Of a stretch of DNA of 15,799 nt, positions 1 to 7,428 are shown one piece after another. Each line of letters starts with the position of its first letter. Position 1 is the first letter of the stretch. Location of the stretch: positions 1 to 15,799 of the forward strand of contig DAHVOF010000129.1 in the NCBI GenBank assembly GCA_027318945.1. The letters are read 5' to 3'. The notes below the pieces were generated by a model. That model was given only the letters and a program-made list of their open reading frames with translations. It was not told the DNA's origin and ran no database searches. Position numbers and translations under genes: made by a program. Origin of the DNA: Actinomycetota bacterium. GTDB lineage: Bacteria; Actinomycetota; Acidimicrobiia; Acidimicrobiales; Acidimicrobiaceae.

Positions 1-235
1 CGCATTCGGAAATCCCAATACACAAAGTAAGAGAGAGCTTTCACTATTCGAGTCGGCCATTTCCGCTTCACCAAAGTGTCAGGTTTCCCAGAATTTGAGA
101 TAAATGCGGTAATGGGCAGCCGGCAATTCGCATCTGGCGCAGGCGGTTCGGCTTAGCTAAGTCTTCACATCCAGTTCCGAGGGGGGCAGCCATTGATTTT
201 CAGTCTCGCAAGAAGATTGAAAGCGCCGGTGGCTG

Positions 236-249
236 TCGGCACGTCGCCG
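236..249 (+). repeat. direct repeat copy 1, TCGGCACGTNNCCG
   Basis: The sequence TCGGCACGTCGCCG recurs at 309-322 as TCGGCACGTGTCCG, with 12 of 14 positions identical. The two copies start 73 bases apart, close to seven helical turns, so a protein bound to both would sit on the same DNA face. A regulator-binding role is inferred from the position just upstream of the promoter. Confidence 0.4.
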
Positions 250-308
250 GAATCCAAGGCAATGGATGTGTTGCAGGAAGTTCATTGCGACGAGGATGTG
301 GTTCGACT

Positions 309-322
309 TCGGCACGTGTCCG
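309..322 (+). repeat. direct repeat copy 2, adjacent to the -35 box
   Basis: This second copy (TCGGCACGTGTCCG) ends three bases before the TTGACA box at 326. It contains the palindromic core CACGTG at 313-318. The placement fits a transcription factor contacting RNA polymerase, or a repressor bound at paired sites. No regulator gene lies in the window. Confidence 0.4.
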
Positions 323-325
323 CCG

Positions 326-354
326 TTGACAGCCAATCCTCCCGCCACTAAAAG
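326..354 (+). promoter_or_regulatory. probable sigma70-type promoter of the catabolic unit
   Basis: A perfect -35 box TTGACA (326-331) is followed after exactly 17 bases by TAAAAG (349-354), which matches four of six bases of the -10 consensus. Transcription would start near 361, leaving a leader of about 74 nt before the ATG at 435. This is the best promoter match I found in the window. Confidence 0.55.
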
Positions 355-360
355 AGGCGG
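342..360. promoter_or_regulatory. inverted repeat over the -10 box, candidate operator
   Basis: CCGCC (342-346) and GGCGG (356-360) form a perfect 5-bp dyad with a 9-base spacer that contains the proposed -10 box. A repressor bound here would block polymerase. The dyad is short, so chance is possible. Confidence 0.3.
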
Positions 361-434
361 TGAATCGCTTTGATTCCTGAAGTTGCGGGGTCGGGGGGAC
401 TCTGCAAGAACAGTACCAGGGGAGGTACGAGAAC

Positions 435-1553
435 ATGAGAACAGTTCGTGGGCAAGCAGGTGCCAGGGCGCACTTGAAGGCAAGGAAGACTATGTTGGCG
501 CTGGCAGGGGTTGGCCTGGTGGCCTCTGCCTGTGGCTCCAGCTCAACCAGTAGTGCAACGACTAGCACGGCGGCTGCAAAGAGTTCCTCGACGACCTCCG
601 CGCTCAGCAGCGCAGCGGCCTTTTTCGCCGGGAAGACTATTACTTTCATCGCCCCGGATGCACCGGGCGGCACGTATGACAAGTATGCAAGGGTCTTTGC
701 CCCTGCACTTTCGCAAATACTGCACGCCACGGTGAACGTGGAAAACGTGCCAGGTGGTGGCACAGTCACGGGCACCGACAAGATGGCGGCCGCCACGCCG
801 GATGGCCTTACTATCGGGGACGTCAACGTTCCTGGCGACATTGGAGACGTCCTGCAGCACAACACCGCTCTGACCGTCAGCCTGAACTCTCTCAGCTGGA
901 TAGGTCAGCCAGCAACGCAGGTCGAGGTATGGGTGACACCGCAAAACTCGACCATCAAGAGCTTTTCTCAGCTGCTTTCCACGAAGAGCACCATCACTTA
1001 CGGCGGATCCAAGAGTGGAGTCGGCTGGCTCGTGGGGGCGACTTCCATGAGGGCGTTTCACATAACGACGAAGTTCCTTACGGGATATCCCGATCTAGTG
1101 GCCCTTTCCCAGGGATTGATCGCCGGCGAGTTCCAGATAAGTGAGAACGATCTCAGCGGCCCGTACTATTCGGACATCGTAGGAAGCAAGGCGCGACCCC
1201 TGATGGTGACCTCTGTGCCGACTCTGGCCACGTTGCAGGCGGCAGTTAAGGGGATTCCCACGGTGGCGCAGATGATGACGCAGGCTGGCATGACCGGGAC
1301 AGACAAGTCCGCCATGGAGGAGGCCTTGTCGTTGGGCGGTTTCGGCATGGACTTCGCCGGTCCTCCAGGACTGTCCACAGCTAAGCTTGACGTTCTCAGG
1401 AACGCGTTCATGGAAGCTGCAGCCATGCCGTCGGTTCAGGCCGCGTGCCTGAAAGAGAGCCTGCCTCTCAACCCGACAGATGGCGCTACTCTGACGACCC
1501 AGGTCAAGGATGCCCAAAATGGGGCGAGCATACTCACACCTTACGTGAAGTAG
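435..1553 (+). CDS. TTT-family (TctC/Bug) solute-binding lipoprotein
   Basis: This 372-residue protein is probably the extracytoplasmic receptor of a tripartite-tricarboxylate-type importer, a family that binds small carboxylic acids, aromatic acids and amides. The N-terminus has a basic region, a hydrophobic stretch (about 20-32) and the lipobox-like ASAC with Cys33, then a Ser/Thr/Ala linker to about residue 62. The mature domain opens with GKTITFIAPDAPGGTYDKYA (66-85), the usual TctC start, and continues with VENVPGGGTVTG (102-113) and PDGLTIG, also typical of the family. The start at 435 has GGAGG at 421-425; the internal Met20 would lose the basic signal region. No TctA or TctB membrane gene is in the window, so the receptor is an orphan here. 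It is first in the proposed operon, 58 nt before the reductase. The family call is strong; the ligand is unknown. Confidence 0.88.
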   Translation: MRTVRGQAGARAHLKARKTMLALAGVGLVASACGSSSTSSATTSTAAAKSSSTTSALSSAAAFFAGKTITFIAPDAPGGTYDKYARVFAPALSQILHATVNVENVPGGGTVTGTDKMAAATPDGLTIGDVNVPGDIGDVLQHNTALTVSLNSLSWIGQPATQVEVWVTPQNSTIKSFSQLLSTKSTITYGGSKSGVGWLVGATSMRAFHITTKFLTGYPDLVALSQGLIAGEFQISENDLSGPYYSDIVGSKARPLMVTSVPTLATLQAAVKGIPTVAQMMTQAGMTGTDKSAMEEALSLGGFGMDFAGPPGLSTAKLDVLRNAFMEAAAMPSVQAACLKESLPLNPTDGATLTTQVKDAQNGASILTPYVK

Positions 1554-1599
1554 CGACCGGCAGTCGATTCGTAAGTTCGCGTTAAATGTCCTGATTAAC

Positions 1600-1609
1600 A
1601 AGGAGGTGA
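1600..1609 (+). promoter_or_regulatory. near-perfect Shine-Dalgarno deciding the reductase start
   Basis: AAGGAGGTGA at 1600-1609 is close to a full complement of the 16S rRNA tail. The GTG at 1606 lies inside this element and cannot sensibly be used with it. The in-frame GTG at 1612 stands five bases after GGAGG and is the likely start. Confidence 0.6.
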
Positions 1610-1611
1610 AA

Positions 1612-2616
1612 GTGGGAGACTCTGGAGGTCGCGATGCAGAAAACAGTGATCCGGCTGCTGAGCGACTTGCTCGGATGAGCTTTGGACAGACTGGGCTTGT
1701 TGTTCCCAGGATCGGTTTCGGCGGAATGGAGTTGGCCGGTCCTCCCCGCGCCCCAGATCTCTCACTTTCTGAAGCCACCTACCTGGTGCACGCAGCAACG
1801 GACATGGGCATCACGTATTTTGACACTTCGATCGATTATGGACGTAGTGAAGAGTACCTTGGCAAGGCTCTACGAGACCGTCGTGACAGAGTCGTCGTGG
1901 CGACCAAATGTGGCTGTCTTGTCGGAGATGTGGGCGATGGCGAAAGAAGCCACGTCTTCACCCGCGAGAACATCGGTGCTGGTGTCGCCCAAAGCCTCAA
2001 AAGGCTCGGCACTGACTATATAGACGTCATTCAACTGCATGGGAATCCCACAGTCGAACAGCTCGATCGCGAAGGTGGGTTGGAAGTGCTGATAGAGCTG
2101 CAGAAAAAGGGGGTTGTTGGCCACATTGGCTTGTCAAGCCGGAAGCCGTTCGTCCAGGAGTTCGTTGGGATGGCCTTGCTGGAAGTATTCCAGGTCCCGT
2201 ATTCCGCTGTGCAGCGCCAGCACGAAGATGTGGTGGCCACCCTAGCCGCCGATGGAAAGGCCGTAGTGGCAAGGGGGGTGGCCGCGAGGGGATCGGCGGC
2301 AAAGTCATGGGCTTCGACTCCGATAGGCATGAAGCAAGGTGAAGCAAAGACCGTATGGGAGGCGGCCGGAATCGACGAGATCATCGGCTCCATGTCGCGA
2401 ATGGAGTTCATGCTCCGTTTCGCGGCGAGCAATCCAAATATAAATATCCTGCTCACCGGGACTGTGAACGTATCGCATCTCGAAGAAAACGTGAAGTCGG
2501 TGACAAAAGGGCCGCTGGAGCCGGATCTTTATCGGGAGGTTCGGAGCCGGCTTTCGTCTGCAGGATCTGCGCCGGGCGACGGCGAGTATCGGCGCGGTGG
2601 TCCGCTGGCCGTTTGA
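1612..2616 (+). CDS. aldo/keto reductase family oxidoreductase
   Basis: This is a cytoplasmic NAD(P)H-dependent carbonyl/alcohol oxidoreductase of the AKR superfamily, 334 residues when started at the GTG at 1612. The family N-terminal strand GQTGLVVPRIGFGGMEL is present. The catalytic tetrad is complete: Asp71 in YFDTS, Tyr76 in IDYGRSE, Lys99 in VATKCG and His143 in IQLHGNP. The C-terminal part keeps the barrel end and a segment (NPNINILLTGTVNVSHLEEN) equivalent to the usual cofactor-phosphate-binding region. About 22 residues precede the conserved fold, so the ATG at 1675 is a possible but less likely start without the strong ribosome site. It sits between the binding lipoprotein and the ATPase, on the same strand, and probably reduces or oxidises an aldehyde or keto intermediate of the imported compound. 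The substrate cannot be read from sequence. Confidence 0.9.
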   Translation: MGDSGGRDAENSDPAAERLARMSFGQTGLVVPRIGFGGMELAGPPRAPDLSLSEATYLVHAATDMGITYFDTSIDYGRSEEYLGKALRDRRDRVVVATKCGCLVGDVGDGERSHVFTRENIGAGVAQSLKRLGTDYIDVIQLHGNPTVEQLDREGGLEVLIELQKKGVVGHIGLSSRKPFVQEFVGMALLEVFQVPYSAVQRQHEDVVATLAADGKAVVARGVAARGSAAKSWASTPIGMKQGEAKTVWEAAGIDEIIGSMSRMEFMLRFAASNPNINILLTGTVNVSHLEENVKSVTKGPLEPDLYREVRSRLSSAGSAPGDGEYRRGGPLAV

Positions 2617-2741
2617 ACGCTTGGCGGGACGCGGCGCCGGAGAGTGCGTTTTGGCAGCAGGACGAGAATTGACGTTTAGGGGGATGGCAGTTGTCTATTC
2701 AAAGAGGTGCCGGTGGCAGGACAAAGGCGTCGGAGATATCG

Positions 2742-3566
2742 ATGGCGGATTTCGTCATTGGCAGCGAACCGTACTATTCGCCCAATGAAGATGAAGTGGA
2801 GATCTTCGAGGCGGCATGGAAGCAGCGTTTGCCGGTGCTTCTCAAAGGACCCACAGGTTGCGGAAAGACCCGCTTCGTAGAGTACATGTCGTGGAAGCTC
2901 GGCGTTGGACGCAAGAGCGAGCCTTGGCCGTTCGTAGCCATCAACTGTCACGAAGACATGAGTGCCGCCGACCTAGTGGGAAGGTACCTGATACAGGAGA
3001 GCGGGACGATCTGGCTTGACGGGCCTTTGACGACGGCAGTCCGCCATGGCGCGCTTTGCTACATGGACGAGATCGTCGAGGCCCGCAAAGACACCACCGT
3101 AGTGATACATTCGCTCACCGACTATCGAAGATACCTGCCGATCGAGAGGCTTGGAACCGTTCTGCAGGCTGCCGATAACTTCATGCTGGCGATTTCATAC
3201 AACCCCCAGTACCAGTCAAGCCTCAAGGAACTCAAAAGGAGCACACGGCAACGCTTCACAGTGATCGAGTTCGATTACCCCGGTATCGAGAAGGAAGCCG
3301 CCATTGTTGCGCACGAAGGAGGGGTCGGACTGGAGTTGGCAGAGAGGCTTTCCGTTCTCGGCTCGAAACTGAGGAGTGCGCAGGACGAGACCGGCGTCGA
3401 CCCGCCAAGCACCCGCCTCTTGGTGTATGCGGCCCGTCTGATCCAGAGCGGGGTGTCACCTCGGAGAGCTTGCATGACCTCTGTCGTCAATGCCATAACC
3501 GACGACCCGGTTTCGGCCGAAGCTGGCGGGCACATAGTGTCTGCGATCTTTTCTGAGCAGGAGTAA
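2742..3566 (+). CDS. CbbQ/NirQ/NorQ-type MoxR AAA+ ATPase
   Basis: This is a 274-residue AAA+ ATPase of the MoxR group, subfamily CbbQ/NirQ/NorQ. Such proteins form hexameric rings that act with a VWA partner to activate or help metallate a client enzyme. The Walker A motif GPTGCGKT is at 36-43. Walker B is CYMDE with Asp109 and Glu110, followed by the family stretch VVIHSLTDYRRYLP. The sensor-1 Asn is in ISYNPQYQ (about 154), and candidate arginine-finger residues are in RSTRQRF. The C-terminal helical domain (STRLLVYAARLI) is typical of CbbQ. The ATG at 2742 has GGAG six bases upstream and gives the usual family length. A TTG at 2691 behind AGGGGG would add 17 residues and is a real alternative. 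The gene is 2 nt from its VWA partner. No Rubisco or nitric-oxide-reductase gene is in the window, so the client is open. Confidence 0.92.
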   Translation: MADFVIGSEPYYSPNEDEVEIFEAAWKQRLPVLLKGPTGCGKTRFVEYMSWKLGVGRKSEPWPFVAINCHEDMSAADLVGRYLIQESGTIWLDGPLTTAVRHGALCYMDEIVEARKDTTVVIHSLTDYRRYLPIERLGTVLQAADNFMLAISYNPQYQSSLKELKRSTRQRFTVIEFDYPGIEKEAAIVAHEGGVGLELAERLSVLGSKLRSAQDETGVDPPSTRLLVYAARLIQSGVSPRRACMTSVVNAITDDPVSAEAGGHIVSAIFSEQE

Positions 3567-3568
3567 CG

Positions 3569-5758
3569 ATGGTGGAAGAGCGACTGCCGGAGTCGAATGG
3601 GGTCAGATTGTCCGAAATCGGCGAAGTCGTTGCGCTCTATTACAAGATGTTTACCGGGCGGCCATGCAGATTTGCTTCCGGAAATGACAGGATTGGCCTG
3701 TTTTGGGAGGACGTCGCTGCTCTTCCCGAAGAGTGGAGCGGTTTTGCAGAAGCTTCTCAGAACAGGGAGTGGTATCTGATCGCGGCTACGCACAGGGCTG
3801 CTCACCTGGAGTTCCACACCTTCGACCTGCCAATTCCGACTGTGCTCGCAGAAAGGTTCAAGTCGCTTGCTCCTTTATCCGTGAGAGATAGTCTGCGCGT
3901 GAAGACCAGCCGTGACGTGCTCGAGTTGGTTGCCGGGAAGGACTCCAGGAGGTCAGGGCTTTTTGCCGTAGTGCGCGTACTCGAGGACTTTCGGGTCGAT
4001 CGGCGCCTCGGGCGGCGGTATCCAGGTGTCGAGGGTCCATTGTCGATGATTCAGAGGTGGGAGTCGGCCCATCTGGCGGCTGTGCGCGAGCCGTTGCCGC
4101 CGAGATCGAAATTTGCCAGGTTGATAGCGGAGACGAGCCTAGCCGATCTCGATGTTCAGGCGAAGTTTCCGGAGATTCTCAGAGGCCCTGTCGCAGCTCT
4201 TGCAGCTGTCAAGGAGAGGCTGGAGTCTGATAACTCGAGCGTTCTCGACAGCGTTGTTTCGGGAGTCCGGCTCTGGTCGGAACTGCTTCGACTTCCAAAC
4301 ATGGCGGGCGTGTACGAGAGCATTTCTCTGGCGGACATCCAGTCGGTCGATTTCGCCCGGGAGCTTCTCGTCTCGAACCCTGAGGAGATGCGGCTTGAGG
4401 ATGTGCCGCACCTCGAAGGCAGTGAGGTGCTCGTTGTCGAGATTCCCGAAGCCTTGTACCGGGACGATCTCAGCGTCGGTGCGACGAGCGGAACTTTCGG
4501 CCTGCCGTTGGCTGATGCGCTTTTAGTCTTCGAGGGGCTCAGCGGCACGGGCTCTCCGATCTCCCTCGATGAAGACGATCTCCGGGCTGCCGCGGAGGAG
4601 GATCGCGAGCCTCTGCCTTGGGAGACCCCTCCCGAGCCTCTTCCGCATGAACATGTGCATGACGAAGGCGAGCCGTTTCATTTCGAGCATGGCGCTTTGA
4701 AGCGAAGGGACGCTGCGGATTTTCTATATCCTGAGTGGGACTGTTATCGGGCGAGTTACCGATCCGACTGGGTTCGGGTGCACGAGACGGAGGCAGCTGG
4801 AGCCTTCAAACCCTCGAGCCGAGTTTTGGGCGAAGCAAGCGTTCGCGCGTACGGCGCTATCTGCCGAAAGCTTAGGGCCCAGCTCGAAAGCATATTCCCG
4901 TCCGGACTTTCCAGAGTCGCCGGATTCTCCTGGGGCGAGGAAATAAACCTGGATGCTGGAGTCCAGATGCTTGTCGACAAACGATCTGGAGGGATCGTGG
5001 ATGACCGGGTTTACGAGGTTCAGATACATGATCGGCGCGATGTCGCAGCGGCTCTGCTCATGGACATCAGCTGTTCTACTGCGGAGCGTAAGGAGCCTCT
5101 GAACCAGTTCGTAGAAGATTCGGCCGGGGGCTGGGTGCAGCCCGAACTCAGCTGGTCGGAGTCGCGCAGCCCTGCCGTGACGGCGAAAGGCTACAGGACT
5201 CTGCTCGACATAGAGATTGAAATGGCGGCTGTGATCTCAAGCGTCATGGAGCAGATCGGAGACAGCTTCGGACTTTTCGCTTTTTCTGGATCAAGTCGGA
5301 GCGAGGTTGTTTTCCAAACCCTCAAGGAGTTCGAAGACAGGTTGGGGCCGGCTGCCTACAGGCGGCTTGACAGCCTTCGTCCGATACATTCCACCCGGAT
5401 CGGGGCTGCTGTAAGGCATGCGGCGCGGAAGCTTTCCCGCCTGGAGGTTGGGACGAAGCTGTTGATCCTTCTGTCGGATGGGCGGCCGTTCGATGTCGAC
5501 TACGGGCCGCCCGATTCGCAGGGCCACGCGGAGTTCGATCCGCAATACGCGCGAAGTGACACGATCCGCGCCGTTGGAGAGTGCGAGAGGCTCGGGATCA
5601 AGTTCGGTGCGATCCTCACCGGATCTCCCGAGGATGACGTGTCGTTGGCATCCGGAGGGCCCCTATGGGTGAAGTGTGCTGATGTTGATGATCTGTCGCG
5701 GGGAGTCGCCTCGCTCTTTGGCCAGCTCATTGACATCCCAAGGCCAGTGGCCGTGTAG
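3569..5758 (+). CDS. CbbO/NorD-type VWA-domain activator protein
   Basis: This 729-residue protein is the expected partner of the preceding AAA+ ATPase. In known pairs it bridges the ATPase ring to the client enzyme through a C-terminal von Willebrand factor A domain. The N-terminal half (to about 350) is helical and family-like. A His/acidic linker lies at 354-375. The conserved YPEWDCYRASYRSDWVRV (387-404) resembles the CbbO pre-VWA region. The VWA domain spans about 490-720 with an intact metal-ion-dependent adhesion site: DISCS (499-503), Thr609 in HSTRIGAA and Asp637 in LLSDGRPFD. The start has CAGGAG at 3558-3563, overlapping the end of the ATPase gene, so translation is probably coupled. 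The next gene begins 57 nt downstream without a terminator between. The family call is strong; the client is unknown. Confidence 0.9.
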   Translation: MVEERLPESNGVRLSEIGEVVALYYKMFTGRPCRFASGNDRIGLFWEDVAALPEEWSGFAEASQNREWYLIAATHRAAHLEFHTFDLPIPTVLAERFKSLAPLSVRDSLRVKTSRDVLELVAGKDSRRSGLFAVVRVLEDFRVDRRLGRRYPGVEGPLSMIQRWESAHLAAVREPLPPRSKFARLIAETSLADLDVQAKFPEILRGPVAALAAVKERLESDNSSVLDSVVSGVRLWSELLRLPNMAGVYESISLADIQSVDFARELLVSNPEEMRLEDVPHLEGSEVLVVEIPEALYRDDLSVGATSGTFGLPLADALLVFEGLSGTGSPISLDEDDLRAAAEEDREPLPWETPPEPLPHEHVHDEGEPFHFEHGALKRRDAADFLYPEWDCYRASYRSDWVRVHETEAAGAFKPSSRVLGEASVRAYGAICRKLRAQLESIFPSGLSRVAGFSWGEEINLDAGVQMLVDKRSGGIVDDRVYEVQIHDRRDVAAALLMDISCSTAERKEPLNQFVEDSAGGWVQPELSWSESRSPAVTAKGYRTLLDIEIEMAAVISSVMEQIGDSFGLFAFSGSSRSEVVFQTLKEFEDRLGPAAYRRLDSLRPIHSTRIGAAVRHAARKLSRLEVGTKLLILLSDGRPFDVDYGPPDSQGHAEFDPQYARSDTIRAVGECERLGIKFGAILTGSPEDDVSLASGGPLWVKCADVDDLSRGVASLFGQLIDIPRPVAV
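4646..4690 (+). other. His/acidic patch in the VWA protein linker
   Basis: This codes for residues 360-374, HEHVHDEGEPFHFEH, which has five His and five acidic residues in fifteen positions. It lies between the N-terminal half and the VWA domain. Such composition can bind divalent metals; that role is inferred. Confidence 0.35.
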
Positions 5759-5815
5759 GCGCAGCTTCGAGTGGGCTGAGAAAAACTCGACTGAGAAATT
5801 GAAAGGAAGGTCAGC

Positions 5816-7291
5816 ATGGTTCAACAAGTTGGATTGAACGAGTTCAAGGGATCTCGTGGCGAAGCGCTTTCGGGGTTTGAATATCCAAAGCCGCGTCATC
5901 CATGGTACCTTCACCAAAAACCGACCGACAACATCGACGAGCTGATGCCGATTGCTCGCACTCTTGTCAGAAGGCGTTACGGCCGCTGCGCTCTGGGTGT
6001 GGTGGAAGCTGGCGAGGAGGTCCTGGTCGTCACCCACCGTTCACAGAACGATGCCGTTTACGAGGCCATTCGACGCGCGCTCTTGGAACGCGGGGTTGCA
6101 AAGGTTGACAGGGTGGACCTGTCCGACCTCGGCATCGAAGTCGGGAACTACAGCGCGGAGGACGGGTGGAGGGAGATCACTGATCGGCTGAACGACATGA
6201 TCAACCAAGGGGTCGAATTCACAGCTGTCGCCCGGAAGGTCAAGCAGTACCTCGATGACCGTCCCGGTTATACGGCCGTGATAGCCGGTGAGGCGGGGCG
6301 GAACCACTGGGAGAGGGCGGCATCGGAGAAGTTTCGCAATAATTGGCTTTACGTCACTTACGAGGATTTCATATCGAGAGCCAACGCCTTCCCCGATGAG
6401 CTCTGGCGCACCATCGACCTCAAGGTCATAGCTGCATTGCGCGATGCGGCAAAGGTTCGGATCACCAGTCCCGAGGGGACTGACATCGGTTGGGACGTTA
6501 CCGAGCACCAGGCCGAGCTTTGGCCCAAGGGGGCGTATATCTCAGGCCACATCCTCGGCTCCACTATCCAGGGAATCCGGTTTGGCCATCCCGTGGAGAC
6601 CTTCCTCGAGGAGGCGAAGAAGCTTTTTCCGACGCTGAATGGCGTGGTTGCTGGCACGAGCAATCACACTGGCTACTTTCCGCATATCGAGGTACACGTC
6701 GAGCGAGGAATGATTACCAAGATCGTCGGTGGAGGAAAGTACGGCGAGCTCTGGCGGGAAGTCAAAGAGCGATTCAAAGATGTTGAGTATCCGGGATTTC
6801 CGTACAAGGGGTGGGCGTATTTCAACGATGCGTCGATAGGGACGAATCCCAAGAGTTATCGCCAGGTTTCGACCTTGTGGTCCTATACCGATTCGTGGAC
6901 AAACCTGCCAGAAAGGGCGCAGGCTGGAGTGATCCACTTTGGATTCGGTGCGGAGCACTGGGATCAGACCTTCCTCACTTACGCTCGCCAGAACAAGCTG
7001 CCCACAATGCACTTCCCCCACGTCCACAACATCTTTGCCACATATGAGATCCTGAGAAGGAGCACAGGCGAGTGGTACAAGCTGATCGATAAGGGCCGCT
7101 TGACTCCCCTTGACGACGAAGACACCATTCGGCTCGCAAACTGCCTGGGCGGACCCGAGCTTTTGGAATACGACTGGATTCCGACGCTGCCCGGCATCAA
7201 CTATCCGGGGGACTACAAGGCGGACTACGGGACAGATGCGATCAAATGGATTCGCCAGGACCAAGAGGGGGCTTTTGACCCTCTCAAGTGA
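5816..7291 (+). CDS. M29-aminopeptidase/NicX superfamily protein, divergent
   Basis: This 491-residue cytoplasmic protein is recognised by the order of motifs shared by M29 metallo-aminopeptidases and 2,5-dihydroxypyridine dioxygenase (NicX). GEEVLVVTHRSQNDAVYEAI (67-86) is the usual N-terminal strand-helix. AKVRITSPEGTDIGWDV (212-228) matches the family's GTD motif, NDASIGTNP (337-345) its glycine/Asn-Pro motif, and GVIHFGFG (371-378) its His-Gly motif. Where relatives carry a late His-x-Asp metal pair, this protein has MHFPHVHN (398-405), rich in His but without the Asp. A tail of about 80 residues extends past the usual end. AAGGAAGG before the ATG supports the start. It lies directly behind the CbbQ/CbbO pair and before a bicupin. 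It could be a ring-cleaving dioxygenase, a hydrolase or a non-catalytic relative; I cannot choose from sequence. The remote superfamily call was made from memory of motifs, without an alignment. Confidence 0.6.
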   Translation: MVQQVGLNEFKGSRGEALSGFEYPKPRHPWYLHQKPTDNIDELMPIARTLVRRRYGRCALGVVEAGEEVLVVTHRSQNDAVYEAIRRALLERGVAKVDRVDLSDLGIEVGNYSAEDGWREITDRLNDMINQGVEFTAVARKVKQYLDDRPGYTAVIAGEAGRNHWERAASEKFRNNWLYVTYEDFISRANAFPDELWRTIDLKVIAALRDAAKVRITSPEGTDIGWDVTEHQAELWPKGAYISGHILGSTIQGIRFGHPVETFLEEAKKLFPTLNGVVAGTSNHTGYFPHIEVHVERGMITKIVGGGKYGELWREVKERFKDVEYPGFPYKGWAYFNDASIGTNPKSYRQVSTLWSYTDSWTNLPERAQAGVIHFGFGAEHWDQTFLTYARQNKLPTMHFPHVHNIFATYEILRRSTGEWYKLIDKGRLTPLDDEDTIRLANCLGGPELLEYDWIPTLPGINYPGDYKADYGTDAIKWIRQDQEGAFDPLK

Positions 7292-7428
7292 CGGTTCGAG
7301 CCCATGCGATTCAGATCACGCGGGGCCATGGACGCGGCTAGCCATTTGGTAAATTGACTGGCCATCCGCTGGCGCTCCGTTATTGGGTCTCGATTCCGTG
7401 CCAGGACAACTTAAAGCAAGGAGGACAC

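Larger units (their letters stand above)
1..434. other. non-coding leader region upstream of the first gene
   Basis: No gene is supported in this stretch. The reverse-strand frames open across its right part run antisense into the well-supported binding-protein gene and have low-complexity, Ser/Pro/Arg-rich translations typical of shadow frames. The region holds a perfect 10-base palindrome CTTAGCTAAG at 152-161, a 14-base direct repeat (236-249 and 309-322), a probable promoter (326-354) and an inverted repeat over its -10 box. Bases 1-150 show nothing I recognise. Confidence 0.6.

Noticed and set aside
2742..5758. Rubisco activation or nitric-oxide reductase assembly as the role of the ATPase/VWA pair
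   Set aside because: No Rubisco or norCB gene is visible in the window. It is not excluded genome-wide, so I left the client open.
5767..5790. inverted repeat TCGAGT/ACTCGA after the VWA gene
   Set aside because: The 12-base loop and lack of a T-tract make a terminator unlikely, and the next gene follows closely.
6542..7264. 240-codon reverse-strand open frame
   Set aside because: It is antisense to the conserved middle and end of the M29/NicX-like gene, with no ribosome site or family resemblance.
7354..7428. N-terminal extension of the bicupin, and a TTGACT box at 7354
   Set aside because: The ATG at 7429 has an ideal AAGGAGG site. The TTGACT has no acceptable -10 box at 16-18 bases, so I do not call a promoter.
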